DNA of 64,000 nucleotides. Origin: Beduini massiliensis (GTDB lineage Bacteria; Bacillota_I; Bacilli_A; Erysipelotrichales; Coprobacillaceae). A program made the position numbers and the translations under genes. Positions 25,123 through 34,201 of the stretch are shown piece after piece. The notes under the pieces are model-generated. The model worked only from the letters and a program-made list of their open reading frames with translations. It did no database searches and had not been told where the DNA came from. The stretch is taken from positions 186,001 through 250,000 of the forward strand of contig NZ_CDPP01000005.1 in NCBI RefSeq assembly GCF_000829905.1. Direction: 5' to 3'. Position 1 is the stretch's first letter. The number at the start of each line of letters is the position of its first letter.

Positions 25123-26463
25123 CATTATCTTTCTTACTAACTGATATAGTGTTTTAGAATAAGGTGGGTATAAAGAAACGATATCCTTTTTTAAAAAACG
25201 ATGATGGATTGTCTGCTTATGAGAAAACGTAATAAAACTGTCTTTACCGTGATACTGACCAATGCCCGAGGTACTTACTCCGCCAAAAGGAACTTTATGT
25301 GAAATCAGATGATTGATCGTATCATTAACACATCCGCCACCAAATGCAACACGACTTTGAAGGTCTCGAATATGCTGTTGATTGTTAGAAAAGATATAAA
25401 AGGCTAACGGATTAGGATGTTTTTGAATCATCGGAACAATTTCAGAAAAATCTCGATAGGTCACAAGGGGCAGGATAGGACCAAAAATTTCTTCTTCCAT
25501 GTACGTTGATTCATTTCCTGCCACAAGCGTCAGTTCAATCTGTAAATGTTCCCTGTCATAAGTGCCTCCACTATAAATTATAGCGGTGTCTAAAGGCTGA
25601 ATCAAACGGTCAAAATGATGTGTATTGACGATTTTAGCCATATGTCCTTTAAATTGATTAGCATAAGTAGACCAAGCATCAATAAAGGCATCTTTTTGAT
25701 GTTCATGGATAATAAGATAGTCGGGAGCAATGCAGGTTTGTCCGGCATTTAATGCTTTTCCCCAAACAATTTTTTTAGCGGCATCTTTTACATCTGCCGT
25801 TTCGTCGATCACTACCGGACTTTTTCCGCCTAACTCTAAAGTGACGGGAATCAAACGCTCACTGGCAGCTTTCATGATACTTTTTCCAACTGGAATGCTT
25901 CCTGTAAAGAAAATGTGCTGAATAGGGCTGTGGGTCAGGGCGATGGTCACTTCCTTATCCCCATTAACGCAAGCAATATAGCGTTCTTCAAAATTATCTT
26001 GCAGCAGTTGTGCTAATAAGTCAGCTGTGCAAGGGGTGTTTTCAGAAGGTTTTACAATACAAGTGTTTCCTGCGGCAATAGCCCCAATCAAAGGTTCGAT
26101 TACAAGCTGAAAAGGATAGTTAAAAGGACCGATAATCAAGCTGATTCCATAAGGGACATAAGTAATGGCATCATAACTGCCAAATAAAAAAATAGGAGAG
26201 AGATATTTTTTTGGTTTCATCCATCTTTTTAAATGGCGAAGTGTATAAGTAATACTGTTTAACACAAAGCCTATTTCTGTAGAATACGCTTCAAATGCCG
26301 GTTTGCCTAAATCCTGATACAATGCTTCTTCAATTTTTTTGGTGTTATCAGAAATTATTTTATACAAAGTCTTTAATTGTTTTTTTCTAAAAGTATAAGA
26401 CTTTGTCGCTTGGGAAAGAAAATATTCATTTTGTAAAGCGATGATTTTATCGATGTCTTGCAT
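25117..26463 (-). CDS. NAD(P)-dependent aldehyde dehydrogenase (class 3-like)
   Basis: 448 aa, the short form of the superfamily without the N-terminal arm, like class 3 ALDH. Catalytic residues are in place: N114 in GPFNYPF, E210 in LELGGKSP and nucleophile C244 in NAGQTC. A C-terminal hydrophobic/basic stretch (SLYPPYSKTLYQLVRKIMR) could favour membrane association, as in fatty-aldehyde forms. It oxidises aldehydes to acids; the medium- or long-chain preference is inferred from the subfamily. On the minus strand AAAAGGAG lies upstream of the ATG and a TATAAT box (complement of 26484-26489) precedes it. Divergent from the next gene. Confidence 0.9.
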   Translation of the reverse strand: MQDIDKIIALQNEYFLSQATKSYTFRKKQLKTLYKIISDNTKKIEEALYQDLGKPAFEAYSTEIGFVLNSITYTLRHLKRWMKPKKYLSPIFLFGSYDAITYVPYGISLIIGPFNYPFQLVIEPLIGAIAAGNTCIVKPSENTPCTADLLAQLLQDNFEERYIACVNGDKEVTIALTHSPIQHIFFTGSIPVGKSIMKAASERLIPVTLELGGKSPVVIDETADVKDAAKKIVWGKALNAGQTCIAPDYLIIHEHQKDAFIDAWSTYANQFKGHMAKIVNTHHFDRLIQPLDTAIIYSGGTYDREHLQIELTLVAGNESTYMEEEIFGPILPLVTYRDFSEIVPMIQKHPNPLAFYIFSNNQQHIRDLQSRVAFGGGCVNDTINHLISHKVPFGGVSTSGIGQYHGKDSFITFSHKQTIHHRFLKKDIVSLYPPYSKTLYQLVRKIMR

Positions 26464-26555
26464 AAGTATACTCCTTTTTTAATATTATAGCATATCTCAT
26501 CTATACAATTAAACGAATAAAAGCTATAATAGAGACATGCGAAAGGGAGGATAAT

Positions 26556-27320
26556 ATGACAATATTTGACATTACAAATAAATCAAAAGCCTTAGAAAGT
26601 TTAGCGACATTCCTTCAAAGAGATATTGAAGCAATCCGACAATATATGGAACATCATATCCAAGATTACGATGCGGCTAAATTGCTTGAGACATTAAATG
26701 TTGATCATGATGCTCTGCCTTTTGATACTGTGCAATTAGTGGGGATGCATGTAACCTCCAATGATGATCAATGTGCATTTATAAAAGAACATGGGTTATC
26801 TAATCTGTATGCCGTGTTATCTACGCAAAACAGTTTAACCGCTTATTTAAAAGAACATCAGATCCTATTTGATCTCTTAGATAAGACAATTAGCTATCGT
26901 GGGAAAACAGAATCTTTAGATGATCCCAAATTTCAGCCATTAAAAGAAAAAATATATGATGATCAGTCTACTCATGTATATTTACGGGTTGGGGATTTCG
27001 GTTATTATTCCGCAAAAAATCAAATTCGTCCGGAGATTTTGACTTTACTGGCAGAGATTTATAATGATGATGATTTACTCTCTTATTGGGATATTGATCA
27101 TCAAACCTACTTAATCAAATTTACCGAAGATTTGAGCAACTTTGATTTAGCCAGTTTAGCCCCTTCTCAAAATAGGGAAGATGTTCTGCTGCAGTTAGTT
27201 TATTATGCAATGGATGTCATTGCGTTAAACGAACATGTTGAATTATGGTGTCAGCTTAAAACGGGATATCGTGTACCGCCGCAAAATATTATGGATATTC
27301 ATGACTTTTACAACAACTAG
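26556..27320 (+). CDS. Conserved-looking hypothetical protein, 254 aa
   Basis: Not recognised. It is soluble, acidic and predicted mainly helical at the N-terminus (about 1-60, with 'FLQRDIEAIRQYMEHHIQDYDAAKLLETL') and mixed afterwards. It contains no signal peptide, membrane helix, metal-binding cluster or nucleotide loop. 'QLVGMHVTSNDDQCAFIKEHGL' and 'YRGKTESL' look like structured elements. AAAGGGAGG precedes the ATG, TATAAT (26526-26531) lies 25 bases upstream of the start, and a strong terminator follows, so it is a genuine single-gene unit. It is divergent from the aldehyde dehydrogenase gene. Confidence 0.75.
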   Translation: MTIFDITNKSKALESLATFLQRDIEAIRQYMEHHIQDYDAAKLLETLNVDHDALPFDTVQLVGMHVTSNDDQCAFIKEHGLSNLYAVLSTQNSLTAYLKEHQILFDLLDKTISYRGKTESLDDPKFQPLKEKIYDDQSTHVYLRVGDFGYYSAKNQIRPEILTLLAEIYNDDDLLSYWDIDHQTYLIKFTEDLSNFDLASLAPSQNREDVLLQLVYYAMDVIALNEHVELWCQLKTGYRVPPQNIMDIHDFYNN

Positions 27321-27338
27321 GTCTCTAGTTGTTTTTTT
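27313..27338 (+). terminator. Rho-independent terminator of the 254-aa hypothetical
   Basis: ACAACTAG (27313-27320) / CTAGTTGT (27325-27332) plus seven T; overlaps the stop codon. Confidence 0.92.
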
Positions 27339-27554
27339 AATAGGGGATGACGGGTACGCAAAATATGATGGGCTTATATGTGGGGGATTAGGAATTAATA
27401 AAGATCAGCGATAAAGAAGTGTAGGAAATTTGCTGTTTGAATAATGAATCATATTTATAGAAAATGATCTTAATAATAGGATGTCACGGTCTTAATAGGA
27501 TTATCTTTTGTTGGTCATGTTTTATCGAATTTAACAAAATCTTAACATTTCATG

Positions 27555-27582
27555 TTGATAAAAAAATAAATGAGCGTATAAT
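27555..27582 (+). promoter_or_regulatory. Candidate promoter of the plus-strand MATE gene
   Basis: TTGATA (27555-27560), 16-base spacer, TATAAT (27577-27582), 25 bases upstream of the start. The rest of 27339-27550 shows no gene or clear RNA element. Confidence 0.65.
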
Positions 27583-27607
27583 TTTTACATGTTTAGGGGG
27601 AAATGAC

Positions 27608-28930
27608 ATGTTTAGTAAGCAGGATTTAAAAAGATTAATTTTTCCGCTGATTATCGAACAGGTACTTGCCATGACAATTGGAATGGCAGATACGATGATG
27701 GTATCTTCTTGTGGAGAAGCAGCGGTTTCAGGGATATCGCTTGTCGATACGATTAACATTTTGTTAATCAATATATTCTCAGCCCTTGCAACAGGAGGGG
27801 CGGTTGTGGCAAGTCAATATTTAGGTAAAAAGGATCATGATAATGCCAATAAAGCCGCAAAACAATTGGTGTTTGTAACCGGAGCGTTAGCACTGGTCGT
27901 GATGATTGTCTGTTTGTTGGTAAAAGGTCCGTTATTAGCCTTGATTTTTAATATCGATGGAGAAGTCATGAGCAATGCACAGATCTATTTTACTGTCTCT
28001 GCAATCTCTTATCCGTTTATTGCATTGTATAATGCCGGAGCGGCTTTGTTTAGATCGATGGGGAATTCAAAAATCTCCATGTATAATTCCGTTATTATGA
28101 ATATGTTGAACATTGTGGGGAATGCGGTGTTAATTTTTGTCTTTCACATGGGTGTTTTAGGGGCAGCATTAGCGACTTTGTTTTCTCGTGTAGTTGGCTC
28201 TATGACGATGCTATGGATGCTTAGAAGTGAGTCTTTAATGATTAATGTCCGCCATTACTTTCATTTCAAATTTGATTTTGGCATGATTAAAACGATTTTG
28301 AAAATTGGGGTGCCCAACGGTTTAGAAAACGGAATGTTTCAGATTGGTAAAATCTTAGTAGCAGGCGTAGTGGCTTCATTTGGTACAGTGGCGATTGCCG
28401 CGAATGCGGTTGCGAACAATATCGCCGGATTAGAGATTATTCCCGGAGCGGCGATGGGACTCGCTATTGTTACGGTTGTTGGACAATGTGTCGGGGCTGA
28501 AGATTATAAACAGGCAGAACATTATTCTAAATATTTAATGAAGATTACTTTTATATCGATGTTGGTTTTAAATGTTGTGATTTTGGCTTTGTGTAAACCG
28601 ATTTTAGGATTATACAGTTTATCACCGGAGACAACGGCAACGGCATTTGAATTGCTTGTATTACATACGGTGTTCGCCATCTTGGTTTGGCCAATTGCGT
28701 TTACGTTGCCTAATGTATTCCGTGCAGCAAATGATGCGAAATTTACAATGTCTATTTCTATTTTCTCTATGTGGGCATTTAGAATCTGTGCATGTTTAGT
28801 GTTAGCTTATGTCTTTCATATGGGGGTCATGGGGGTTTGGATCGCCATGATTTTAGACTGGTGCTTTAGATCACTGTGCTTTATTTGGCGTTGGAAAAGC
28901 GGTAAATGGAAACACAAAAAACTTATTTAG
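27608..28930 (+). CDS. MATE-family multidrug/organic cation exporter
   Basis: 440 aa from ATG 27608 (AGGGGGA seven bases upstream). A longer frame to 27464 would cross the promoter and is rejected. Twelve membrane helices in two six-helix halves are visible. The first begins 'LIFPLIIEQVLAMTIGMADTMMVS' and the second includes 'GVPNGLENGMFQIGKILVAGVVASFG', both typical MATE openings. The exporters use a sodium or proton gradient; the substrate cannot be told from sequence. A second MATE gene (minus strand, 37.9-39.3 kb) is from another subgroup, so this is not a local duplication. Confidence 0.9.
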   Translation: MFSKQDLKRLIFPLIIEQVLAMTIGMADTMMVSSCGEAAVSGISLVDTINILLINIFSALATGGAVVASQYLGKKDHDNANKAAKQLVFVTGALALVVMIVCLLVKGPLLALIFNIDGEVMSNAQIYFTVSAISYPFIALYNAGAALFRSMGNSKISMYNSVIMNMLNIVGNAVLIFVFHMGVLGAALATLFSRVVGSMTMLWMLRSESLMINVRHYFHFKFDFGMIKTILKIGVPNGLENGMFQIGKILVAGVVASFGTVAIAANAVANNIAGLEIIPGAAMGLAIVTVVGQCVGAEDYKQAEHYSKYLMKITFISMLVLNVVILALCKPILGLYSLSPETTATAFELLVLHTVFAILVWPIAFTLPNVFRAANDAKFTMSISIFSMWAFRICACLVLAYVFHMGVMGVWIAMILDWCFRSLCFIWRWKSGKWKHKKLI

Positions 28931-28934
28931 AAAT

Positions 28935-28964
28935 AATCACCTTATCTCAACAAGGTGATTTTTT
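28935..28964 (+). terminator. Rho-independent terminator of the plus-strand MATE gene
   Basis: AATCACCTT (28935-28943) / AAGGTGATT (28952-28960) plus T run. Confidence 0.92.
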
Positions 28965-29037
28965 ATATGGAAATACAATAAATCTTAAATTTTTTCTGTT
29001 CTCCTTCATATAATGTACTAGATAAATGGAGGGAACT

Positions 29038-29556
29038 ATGAAAGAGATTAACATTATAAACCTAGATCAAAATGAAACGACTTTATTACCGCATTGCTAC
29101 AACATTGGCTTTACTCACTTTTCTTCATTAAACTACCCGCATTATGCCATGGATGGTGTCATCAGCTTTGCCGGCAGCTTGATTGAATTTAAAGAGAAAA
29201 TATTAGTAGATCGAAACATTCCCAGTCTCTTGCTGCAGGAATTATTATTGACATTAAATGATGAAGAAGTGACTTATACATTGCATTCAGAAGCGGTTGA
29301 CTTTACGAATGGGAACGTAGTATCGGGAAAAATGCTGACACTAAGCATGGAAGAATTTGATTTTGATATTTATGCAATCTATTCAGTTAGTATCGGAATA
29401 TCAAAATTAGATTTTGATAATTTTGTAAAGCAGCTGCCGGCAGTGTTTAAAATGCGAATCATGGAAGAAAATGAAAATCAAATGATTCTATTATTAAATA
29501 TGGGAGATTATGATTTGAAAAAAAGTATCGCTATGCTTAAACAACACTGCGAATGA
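29038..29556 (+). CDS. Hypothetical protein, 172 aa
   Basis: Not recognised. Start ATG 29038 with GGAGGG at 29028-29033; the ATG at 29026 overlaps that site. Soluble, acidic, no membrane segment or known motif. The pattern 'IISFAGSLIEFKEKI' and 'ISKLDFDNFVKQLPAVFKMRIM' suggests alternating strands and helices. TATAAT at 29009-29014 supplies a promoter. No terminator follows; the Smr gene begins 25 bases later with its own -10-like box, so partial co-transcription is likely. Confidence 0.65.
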   Translation: MKEINIINLDQNETTLLPHCYNIGFTHFSSLNYPHYAMDGVISFAGSLIEFKEKILVDRNIPSLLLQELLLTLNDEEVTYTLHSEAVDFTNGNVVSGKMLTLSMEEFDFDIYAIYSVSIGISKLDFDNFVKQLPAVFKMRIMEENENQMILLLNMGDYDLKKSIAMLKQHCE

Positions 29557-29581
29557 TGCTATAATGAATAGGGTGATGAAA

Positions 29582-29830
29582 ATGAATGGTGGTATTATTG
29601 AAATTGATATACATGGGATGAATCAGTATCAGGCAAAGACCTATATTGATTCGCAATTAAAAAAAGCGAAAACGAATGTATATCGGTTACGCATTGTTCA
29701 TGGTTTTCATCAAGGCGATGCGTTAAGGAAAATGGTTCGTCAGACCTATCGGCATCATCCTAAGGTGATAAAAATAGAAATAGGACTAAATCCGGGAATA
29801 ACAGATTTAGTCCTAAGAAATATTATTTAA
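29582..29830 (+). CDS. Small Smr-domain protein
   Basis: 82 aa from ATG 29582 (AGGG at 29570-29573; in-frame ATGs at 29564 and 29576 lie upstream of or at that site). Nearly the whole protein is an Smr domain: 'IDIHGMNQYQAKTYID' is the DxHG-like motif, 'YRLRIVHGFHQGDALRKMV' carries the HGxG-like loop (HGFHQG here), and it ends with 'KIEIGLNPGITDLVL'. Stand-alone Smr domains bind or nick nucleic acids, and some act on mRNA of stalled ribosomes. The central loop has F-H-Q inserted where G-x-G is usual, so activity is uncertain. Its last 8 bases overlap the convergent AAA gene. Confidence 0.78.
   Translation: MNGGIIEIDIHGMNQYQAKTYIDSQLKKAKTNVYRLRIVHGFHQGDALRKMVRQTYRHHPKVIKIEIGLNPGITDLVLRNII
29765..29814 (-). 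terminator. Minus-strand terminator located inside the Smr coding sequence
   Basis: Perfect 11-base inverted repeat AGGACTAAATC (29782-29792) / GATTTAGTCCT (29804-29814). Read on the minus strand it is followed by ATTTCTATTTTTATC, a terminator for the AAA gene transcribed toward it. Confidence 0.7.
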
Positions 29831-31775
29831 CGAAATCAAAATCAGAAAGTTTTAACTGATTGATTGAGGCTTCTTTTTCAACAATCAGACGTTTGGCCTG
29901 ATTGATCATGGCCTGTTCAATTAAATTTCGTGCCATACGACCGTTTCCGCTTCGTTGTGAATCGGTCTTTTGTTTTTGTTCAAAATAATGAAGCAACGGC
30001 TGGAAACACTCTTCATCAATCTGATAATCTTTTGAAGCGGCAATATTGAAGGTAATATCCAACAGTTCCTGTGCGGTGTAATCCGGGAACTCAATAATAT
30101 TAGGGAAGCGTGACTTCAATCCAGAGTTTGCTTCTAAAAACTCGCTCATTTCTTTAGTATAACCGGCTAATATGACGATCAGTTGATCGCGATAGTCTTC
30201 CATGCATTTTACTAAAGTATCGATTGCTTCCAAACCAAATGAATCTTCTTTTCCACGATAAAGTGAGTAAGCTTCGTCAATAAACAGTACCCCGCCAAGT
30301 GCTGATTCTACCACTTGTTTGGTTAATGGTGCCGTATGTCCGACATAGCGTCCAACTAAATCTCCGCGGCTGACTTCCACTAATTGACCGCTTTCTAAAA
30401 TACCGATTGCTTTTAAATAACGTGAAACAATACGGGCAATCGTCGTTTTTCCAGTTCCGGGATTTCCGGTAAAGATCATATGTTTAGAGATGTCCGATGT
30501 TTTAAAACCACTTTGTTCTCTTAGTTTCATGATTTCATAATGATCTTTTAAAGAAAGAATATATTCTTTGATTTCTTTTAAACCGATAATCGTATCGAGT
30601 TCATCAATCACTTGTTGTAATTCTAAATTGCTTTGATTAGGTAAGAGGTGATCCAACGGATAAACGATTTCATCCACTAAAACAGACATATCCTGCTGTA
30701 TAGTGACGCTTTTAATTGGACGTGTTTCTTGAAGTTTTAGTTCTACTAATCCTTGATACAATTTGTCATATTGATATTGAATGGATTCGATGCCTTGTTG
30801 GGGATCATATTTTTTTAATATGGTCGTTTCCAATTTGGGATCAACAGTGACATCGATCTGTAATTGATTTAAACAACGCTGAATAAAGATGAACTGCTGT
30901 TGTTTGGTGATTTCTGCCACTTCTTCTTCACTAAAGGCATTTGTTTCGCATATATCGCCAAATAATTGAATAAACTTTGTTCCCAATTTTGCAGTTAACT
31001 GGCTTATTGACTGATCAGAAACAAAAATCAGGTATTGCTGATTCGCTTCCAGGCTGCCGATGGAATCACTTGAGAGTACATTTGTACTTTCTACTAATTG
31101 ATGATTATTTAAAATGTAACGTTTATTTAATGTGATTTTCCCAGTTTTTAATAATTGAGTAATCATAGATAAATATCCTGTAAAGCATTGTTCAAAATTC
31201 AAGAAAACTAAAATACTGTCACTTTTAGAAAGCAGGGCGAAGAGGTCTTGTAAAAACAATTTTTCTTCTCCTTGAGAGGGGTAAAGAGATAAATCCATGA
31301 TATGAAGATTTTTGCTTTTTACTTCTCCTAACAGATAAAGCAGTTCATTTGACTTATCTAATACAAGTTGCTTTCCGGTTCCCTGTTTCCCTAAAACTAA
31401 AATATTATTTTTGATTTTACCAATTCGATTTCCGGCAATTTTCGCTCTTTTAAACGCAATAACGAGCTGATGGATAAATCGATCTTGACCAATCATGATA
31501 TCTTTAAGTTTTGTTTCAAAATCACCAAAATCAATTTCTTTTGGTGTTTCTTCCTTCATCTCTTCCTTTAAATTCTGCTGCAGTTTATCCATTTGCTTGC
31601 TGGTGTTTTTCATCATCTGACGGCTGTTTTCTTTGATCAACTGATCCATTTGTTTGCTCATCTGTTCCAACTCACTAACTAAATCCCCACTTTTTTTATG
31701 CTCTTTTTCCATTTTTTCTAATGTTTTTTTCGTCCCAAATACACTGTTGAGAAGGTCATCAAATTTCTTGTCCAT
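29823..31775 (-). CDS. SpoVK/CbbX-like AAA+ ATPase with coiled-coil and second, degenerate AAA domain
   Basis: 650 aa, about twice the size of classical SpoVK. Residues 15-75 form a Met/Lys/Gln-rich coiled coil. A first AAA-like domain (about 85-340) has a loop GKQGTGKQ (129-136) but no acidic Walker B (FLNFEQ at 191-196), so hydrolysis there is doubtful. The second domain (about 390-640) is a full CbbX/SpoVK module: GNPGTGKTT (437-445), VLFIDEAYSL (496-505), 'GLKSRFPNIIEFPDY' with arginine finger, and NGRMARNLIE as sensor 2. In Bacillus SpoVK is needed for spore maturation. Likely a remodelling ATPase in the mother cell; the partner is unknown. It overlaps the Smr gene by 8 bases, tail to tail. 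Confidence 0.8.
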   Translation of the reverse strand: MDKKFDDLLNSVFGTKKTLEKMEKEHKKSGDLVSELEQMSKQMDQLIKENSRQMMKNTSKQMDKLQQNLKEEMKEETPKEIDFGDFETKLKDIMIGQDRFIHQLVIAFKRAKIAGNRIGKIKNNILVLGKQGTGKQLVLDKSNELLYLLGEVKSKNLHIMDLSLYPSQGEEKLFLQDLFALLSKSDSILVFLNFEQCFTGYLSMITQLLKTGKITLNKRYILNNHQLVESTNVLSSDSIGSLEANQQYLIFVSDQSISQLTAKLGTKFIQLFGDICETNAFSEEEVAEITKQQQFIFIQRCLNQLQIDVTVDPKLETTILKKYDPQQGIESIQYQYDKLYQGLVELKLQETRPIKSVTIQQDMSVLVDEIVYPLDHLLPNQSNLELQQVIDELDTIIGLKEIKEYILSLKDHYEIMKLREQSGFKTSDISKHMIFTGNPGTGKTTIARIVSRYLKAIGILESGQLVEVSRGDLVGRYVGHTAPLTKQVVESALGGVLFIDEAYSLYRGKEDSFGLEAIDTLVKCMEDYRDQLIVILAGYTKEMSEFLEANSGLKSRFPNIIEFPDYTAQELLDITFNIAASKDYQIDEECFQPLLHYFEQKQKTDSQRSGNGRMARNLIEQAMINQAKRLIVEKEASINQLKLSDFDFVK

Positions 31776-31876
31776 ATCCTCATCTCCTAGTGGTATCCTA
31801 CCATAAATTGAATATTCTCACAAGCACATAGATTTTAAAGTAAAAAATATGTATAATGGAGAAAAGAGGTGGATGC

Positions 31877-34201
31877 ATGGAAACAGTAAGATGTTCAATT
31901 CGAGAAATGGTAGAGTTCATCAGTCGCAGCGGACATATCATTACAGAAATTTCAGCGAATAACCGAGCCGTTGAAGGGACCCGCATTCATCAGCTTATAC
32001 AAAAACAACAAGGCGAATTTTATCAGGCAGAGGTCGCTTTAAACTATGAATTTGAATATGCCGGTTTTTTATATGTTCTTCAGGGCAGGATGGACGGATT
32101 AATTATTTCAGAGAAGGAAATTTGTATTGATGAAATTAAATCTGTTACCTATCCTTTAGATGATTTAGATCTTGATCATGTCAATCCACGCCATTTCCAC
32201 CAGCTGATGTGCTATGCTTATATTTATTGTGTTCAAAATGATCTCAAAGAAATAGATTGTCAGCTGACATATTATGATGTGAATAATAAAGATCAGAAAA
32301 TATTAAAGGAACATTTTTTATTTGATCAGATCGAAACGATCTTTTTTTCAATCGTTGAACAATATCATGCGTTCGTTAAGCTGTATTTTGATTTTAAAGA
32401 AATTCGTGATCAATCTTTGGAAACATTGGCTTTTCCTTATGATCAGTATCGAAATGGTCAGCAGGAAATGATGAATGCCGTCTATTATACAATTAAAAAT
32501 AAGCAAAAGCTTTTTATTCATGCGGCAACCGGACTGGGAAAAACGTTAGGAACCATATTTCCTGCTTTAAGAGCATTGCATCATGGGCATACAAACAAGA
32601 TTATGTATTTGACTGCAAAAGCGATTACTCGTACCGTTGCTAAAGAAACACTTTGTCATCTTGAAGAAATCGGGCTGACTTTAAGAACGGTGGTAATTAC
32701 CGCCAAAGATCAAATGTGTTTTCTTGAAGAACGTCATTGCCATCCGGATTATTGCCCTTACGCCAAAAATCATTATGACCGGGTAAATCAGGCGATGCTG
32801 GATATCATGGCACACGCCAATACTTATGATAAAGAAAATATTCAGACATTTGCTTTAAAACACGAGGTCTGCCCCTTTGAGTTTTCTTTAGACCTATTTT
32901 TGTTTAGTGATTTTTCAATACTGGATTATAATTATGCTTTCGATCCAAGAGTCAATTTACAGCGGGCCTTTTATCCTGAAAGTAAATTAACTATGTTGGT
33001 GGATGAAGCCCATAATTTAGTCGATCGTTCAAGAGATATGTATTCTAAGGCTCTGTTTCATTCCCATATCCGTCAAGTCAAAACGATGATGTCAGATCGC
33101 TCGAAAAATGCTTATAAAGCCTTAATCGCGTTGGATGAAGTGATGATTCAGCTAAAAAATGACTTAGCGGATCGTCCTTATATCGTCGACTATCAGCCAC
33201 CGGTAGAAATGGCTAAACGAGTAGAAGGATTCTTATGGGCAATGCAAAAGTTCCTGTCAGAAAACGGAGAGCAAGAACAGGAGATTTTGGATTTATATTT
33301 TGAATGTGTGGCATTTATGAAAATCTATGAATTGTATCGTGAATCTTATGTCACTTATGCCGTTGATGATGGGGATGTCATGCTGAAAATTTACTGTATG
33401 GACCCAAGCAGTTTGCTTAATGATTATTACACTCAGGCACAAGCTGTTATCTTCTTTAGTGCAACTTTGCTTCCTATTCAATATTTTTATCGCATTCTAG
33501 GGGGCAAGAAAGATGATCTTAAATTATATTATGATTCCCCTTTTGATAGCCAAAACCGTTTAGTTTTAGTGGGAAGCGATGTACAGGCAAAATATCGTCA
33601 GCGTGTCTATTCTTATGATAAAATCTGTCAGTATATCTCTAAACTGGCAAAGGGAAAAATTGGAAATTATTTAATTTTCTTTTCTTCTTATGAATACCTT
33701 AATCAAGTGTATCAGCGTTTTATGCCAAATGATGAAGTTTACGTTTATAAACAAGTAGGACAGATGAGTTTGGAAGATAAAAGCATATTTCTTGATCATT
33801 TCAAAACTGTAAAAGATCGTTCACAGGTATTTTTCACGGTTTTGGGTGGAATGTTTTCAGAAGGGATTGATTTTAAAGGGGAGCAGTTGATTGGCACAAT
33901 TATAGTGGGAGTAGGACTGCCGCAGCTGGGGTTAGAACGAGATCTCATCAAAAGTTACTTTGAAACAGATGGGTATGATTATGCGTATAAATATCCGGGG
34001 ATGAATAAAGTGCTTCAGGCAGCCGGACGTGTAATTCGTACCCATCAGGATCGCGGAGTAATTTTATTGCTGGATGAACGTTATGCTTCAAAAGAGTATA
34101 CAAAAATGTTTCCACGAGAATGGAAACATTTGCAGAAAACCTCAGTGGATCATGTTTCAAAACAATTAGAAACTTTTTGGAATGGGACTAAGGCGTTGTA
34201 A
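31877..34201 (+). CDS. RecB-nuclease/XPD-DinG helicase fusion
   Basis: 774 aa from ATG 31877 (GAGGTGG 31866-31872; upstream in-frame ATG at 31856 precedes that site). N-terminal PD-(D/E)xK nuclease (about 1-175) has the RecB-family set H38, D73 (GRMDG), E86-x-K88 (IDEIK) and Q109-x3-Y113. Then a superfamily 2 XPD/DinG helicase: Walker A HAATGLGKT (215-223), four iron-sulfur cysteines C281, C288, C293 and C332, the DEAH box at 376-379, and C-terminal motifs GGMFSEGIDFKG and QAAGRVIR. Probably a 5'-3' DNA helicase-nuclease in repair. It ends exactly where the convergent gene ends, with no spacer. Confidence 0.88.
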   Translation: METVRCSIREMVEFISRSGHIITEISANNRAVEGTRIHQLIQKQQGEFYQAEVALNYEFEYAGFLYVLQGRMDGLIISEKEICIDEIKSVTYPLDDLDLDHVNPRHFHQLMCYAYIYCVQNDLKEIDCQLTYYDVNNKDQKILKEHFLFDQIETIFFSIVEQYHAFVKLYFDFKEIRDQSLETLAFPYDQYRNGQQEMMNAVYYTIKNKQKLFIHAATGLGKTLGTIFPALRALHHGHTNKIMYLTAKAITRTVAKETLCHLEEIGLTLRTVVITAKDQMCFLEERHCHPDYCPYAKNHYDRVNQAMLDIMAHANTYDKENIQTFALKHEVCPFEFSLDLFLFSDFSILDYNYAFDPRVNLQRAFYPESKLTMLVDEAHNLVDRSRDMYSKALFHSHIRQVKTMMSDRSKNAYKALIALDEVMIQLKNDLADRPYIVDYQPPVEMAKRVEGFLWAMQKFLSENGEQEQEILDLYFECVAFMKIYELYRESYVTYAVDDGDVMLKIYCMDPSSLLNDYYTQAQAVIFFSATLLPIQYFYRILGGKKDDLKLYYDSPFDSQNRLVLVGSDVQAKYRQRVYSYDKICQYISKLAKGKIGNYLIFFSSYEYLNQVYQRFMPNDEVYVYKQVGQMSLEDKSIFLDHFKTVKDRSQVFFTVLGGMFSEGIDFKGEQLIGTIIVGVGLPQLGLERDLIKSYFETDGYDYAYKYPGMNKVLQAAGRVIRTHQDRGVILLLDERYASKEYTKMFPREWKHLQKTSVDHVSKQLETFWNGTKAL

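Noticed and set aside
27339-27607. Possible riboswitch ahead of the MATE gene
   Set aside because: The leader downstream of the predicted promoter is under 30 bases, and no conserved riboswitch core was found upstream.
31789-31817. Possible sigma-E promoter of the SpoVK-like gene
   Set aside because: The same DNA fits a sigma-A promoter (TTGTGA-N17-TAGGAT on the minus strand) at least as well, so no sigma-E claim can be made.
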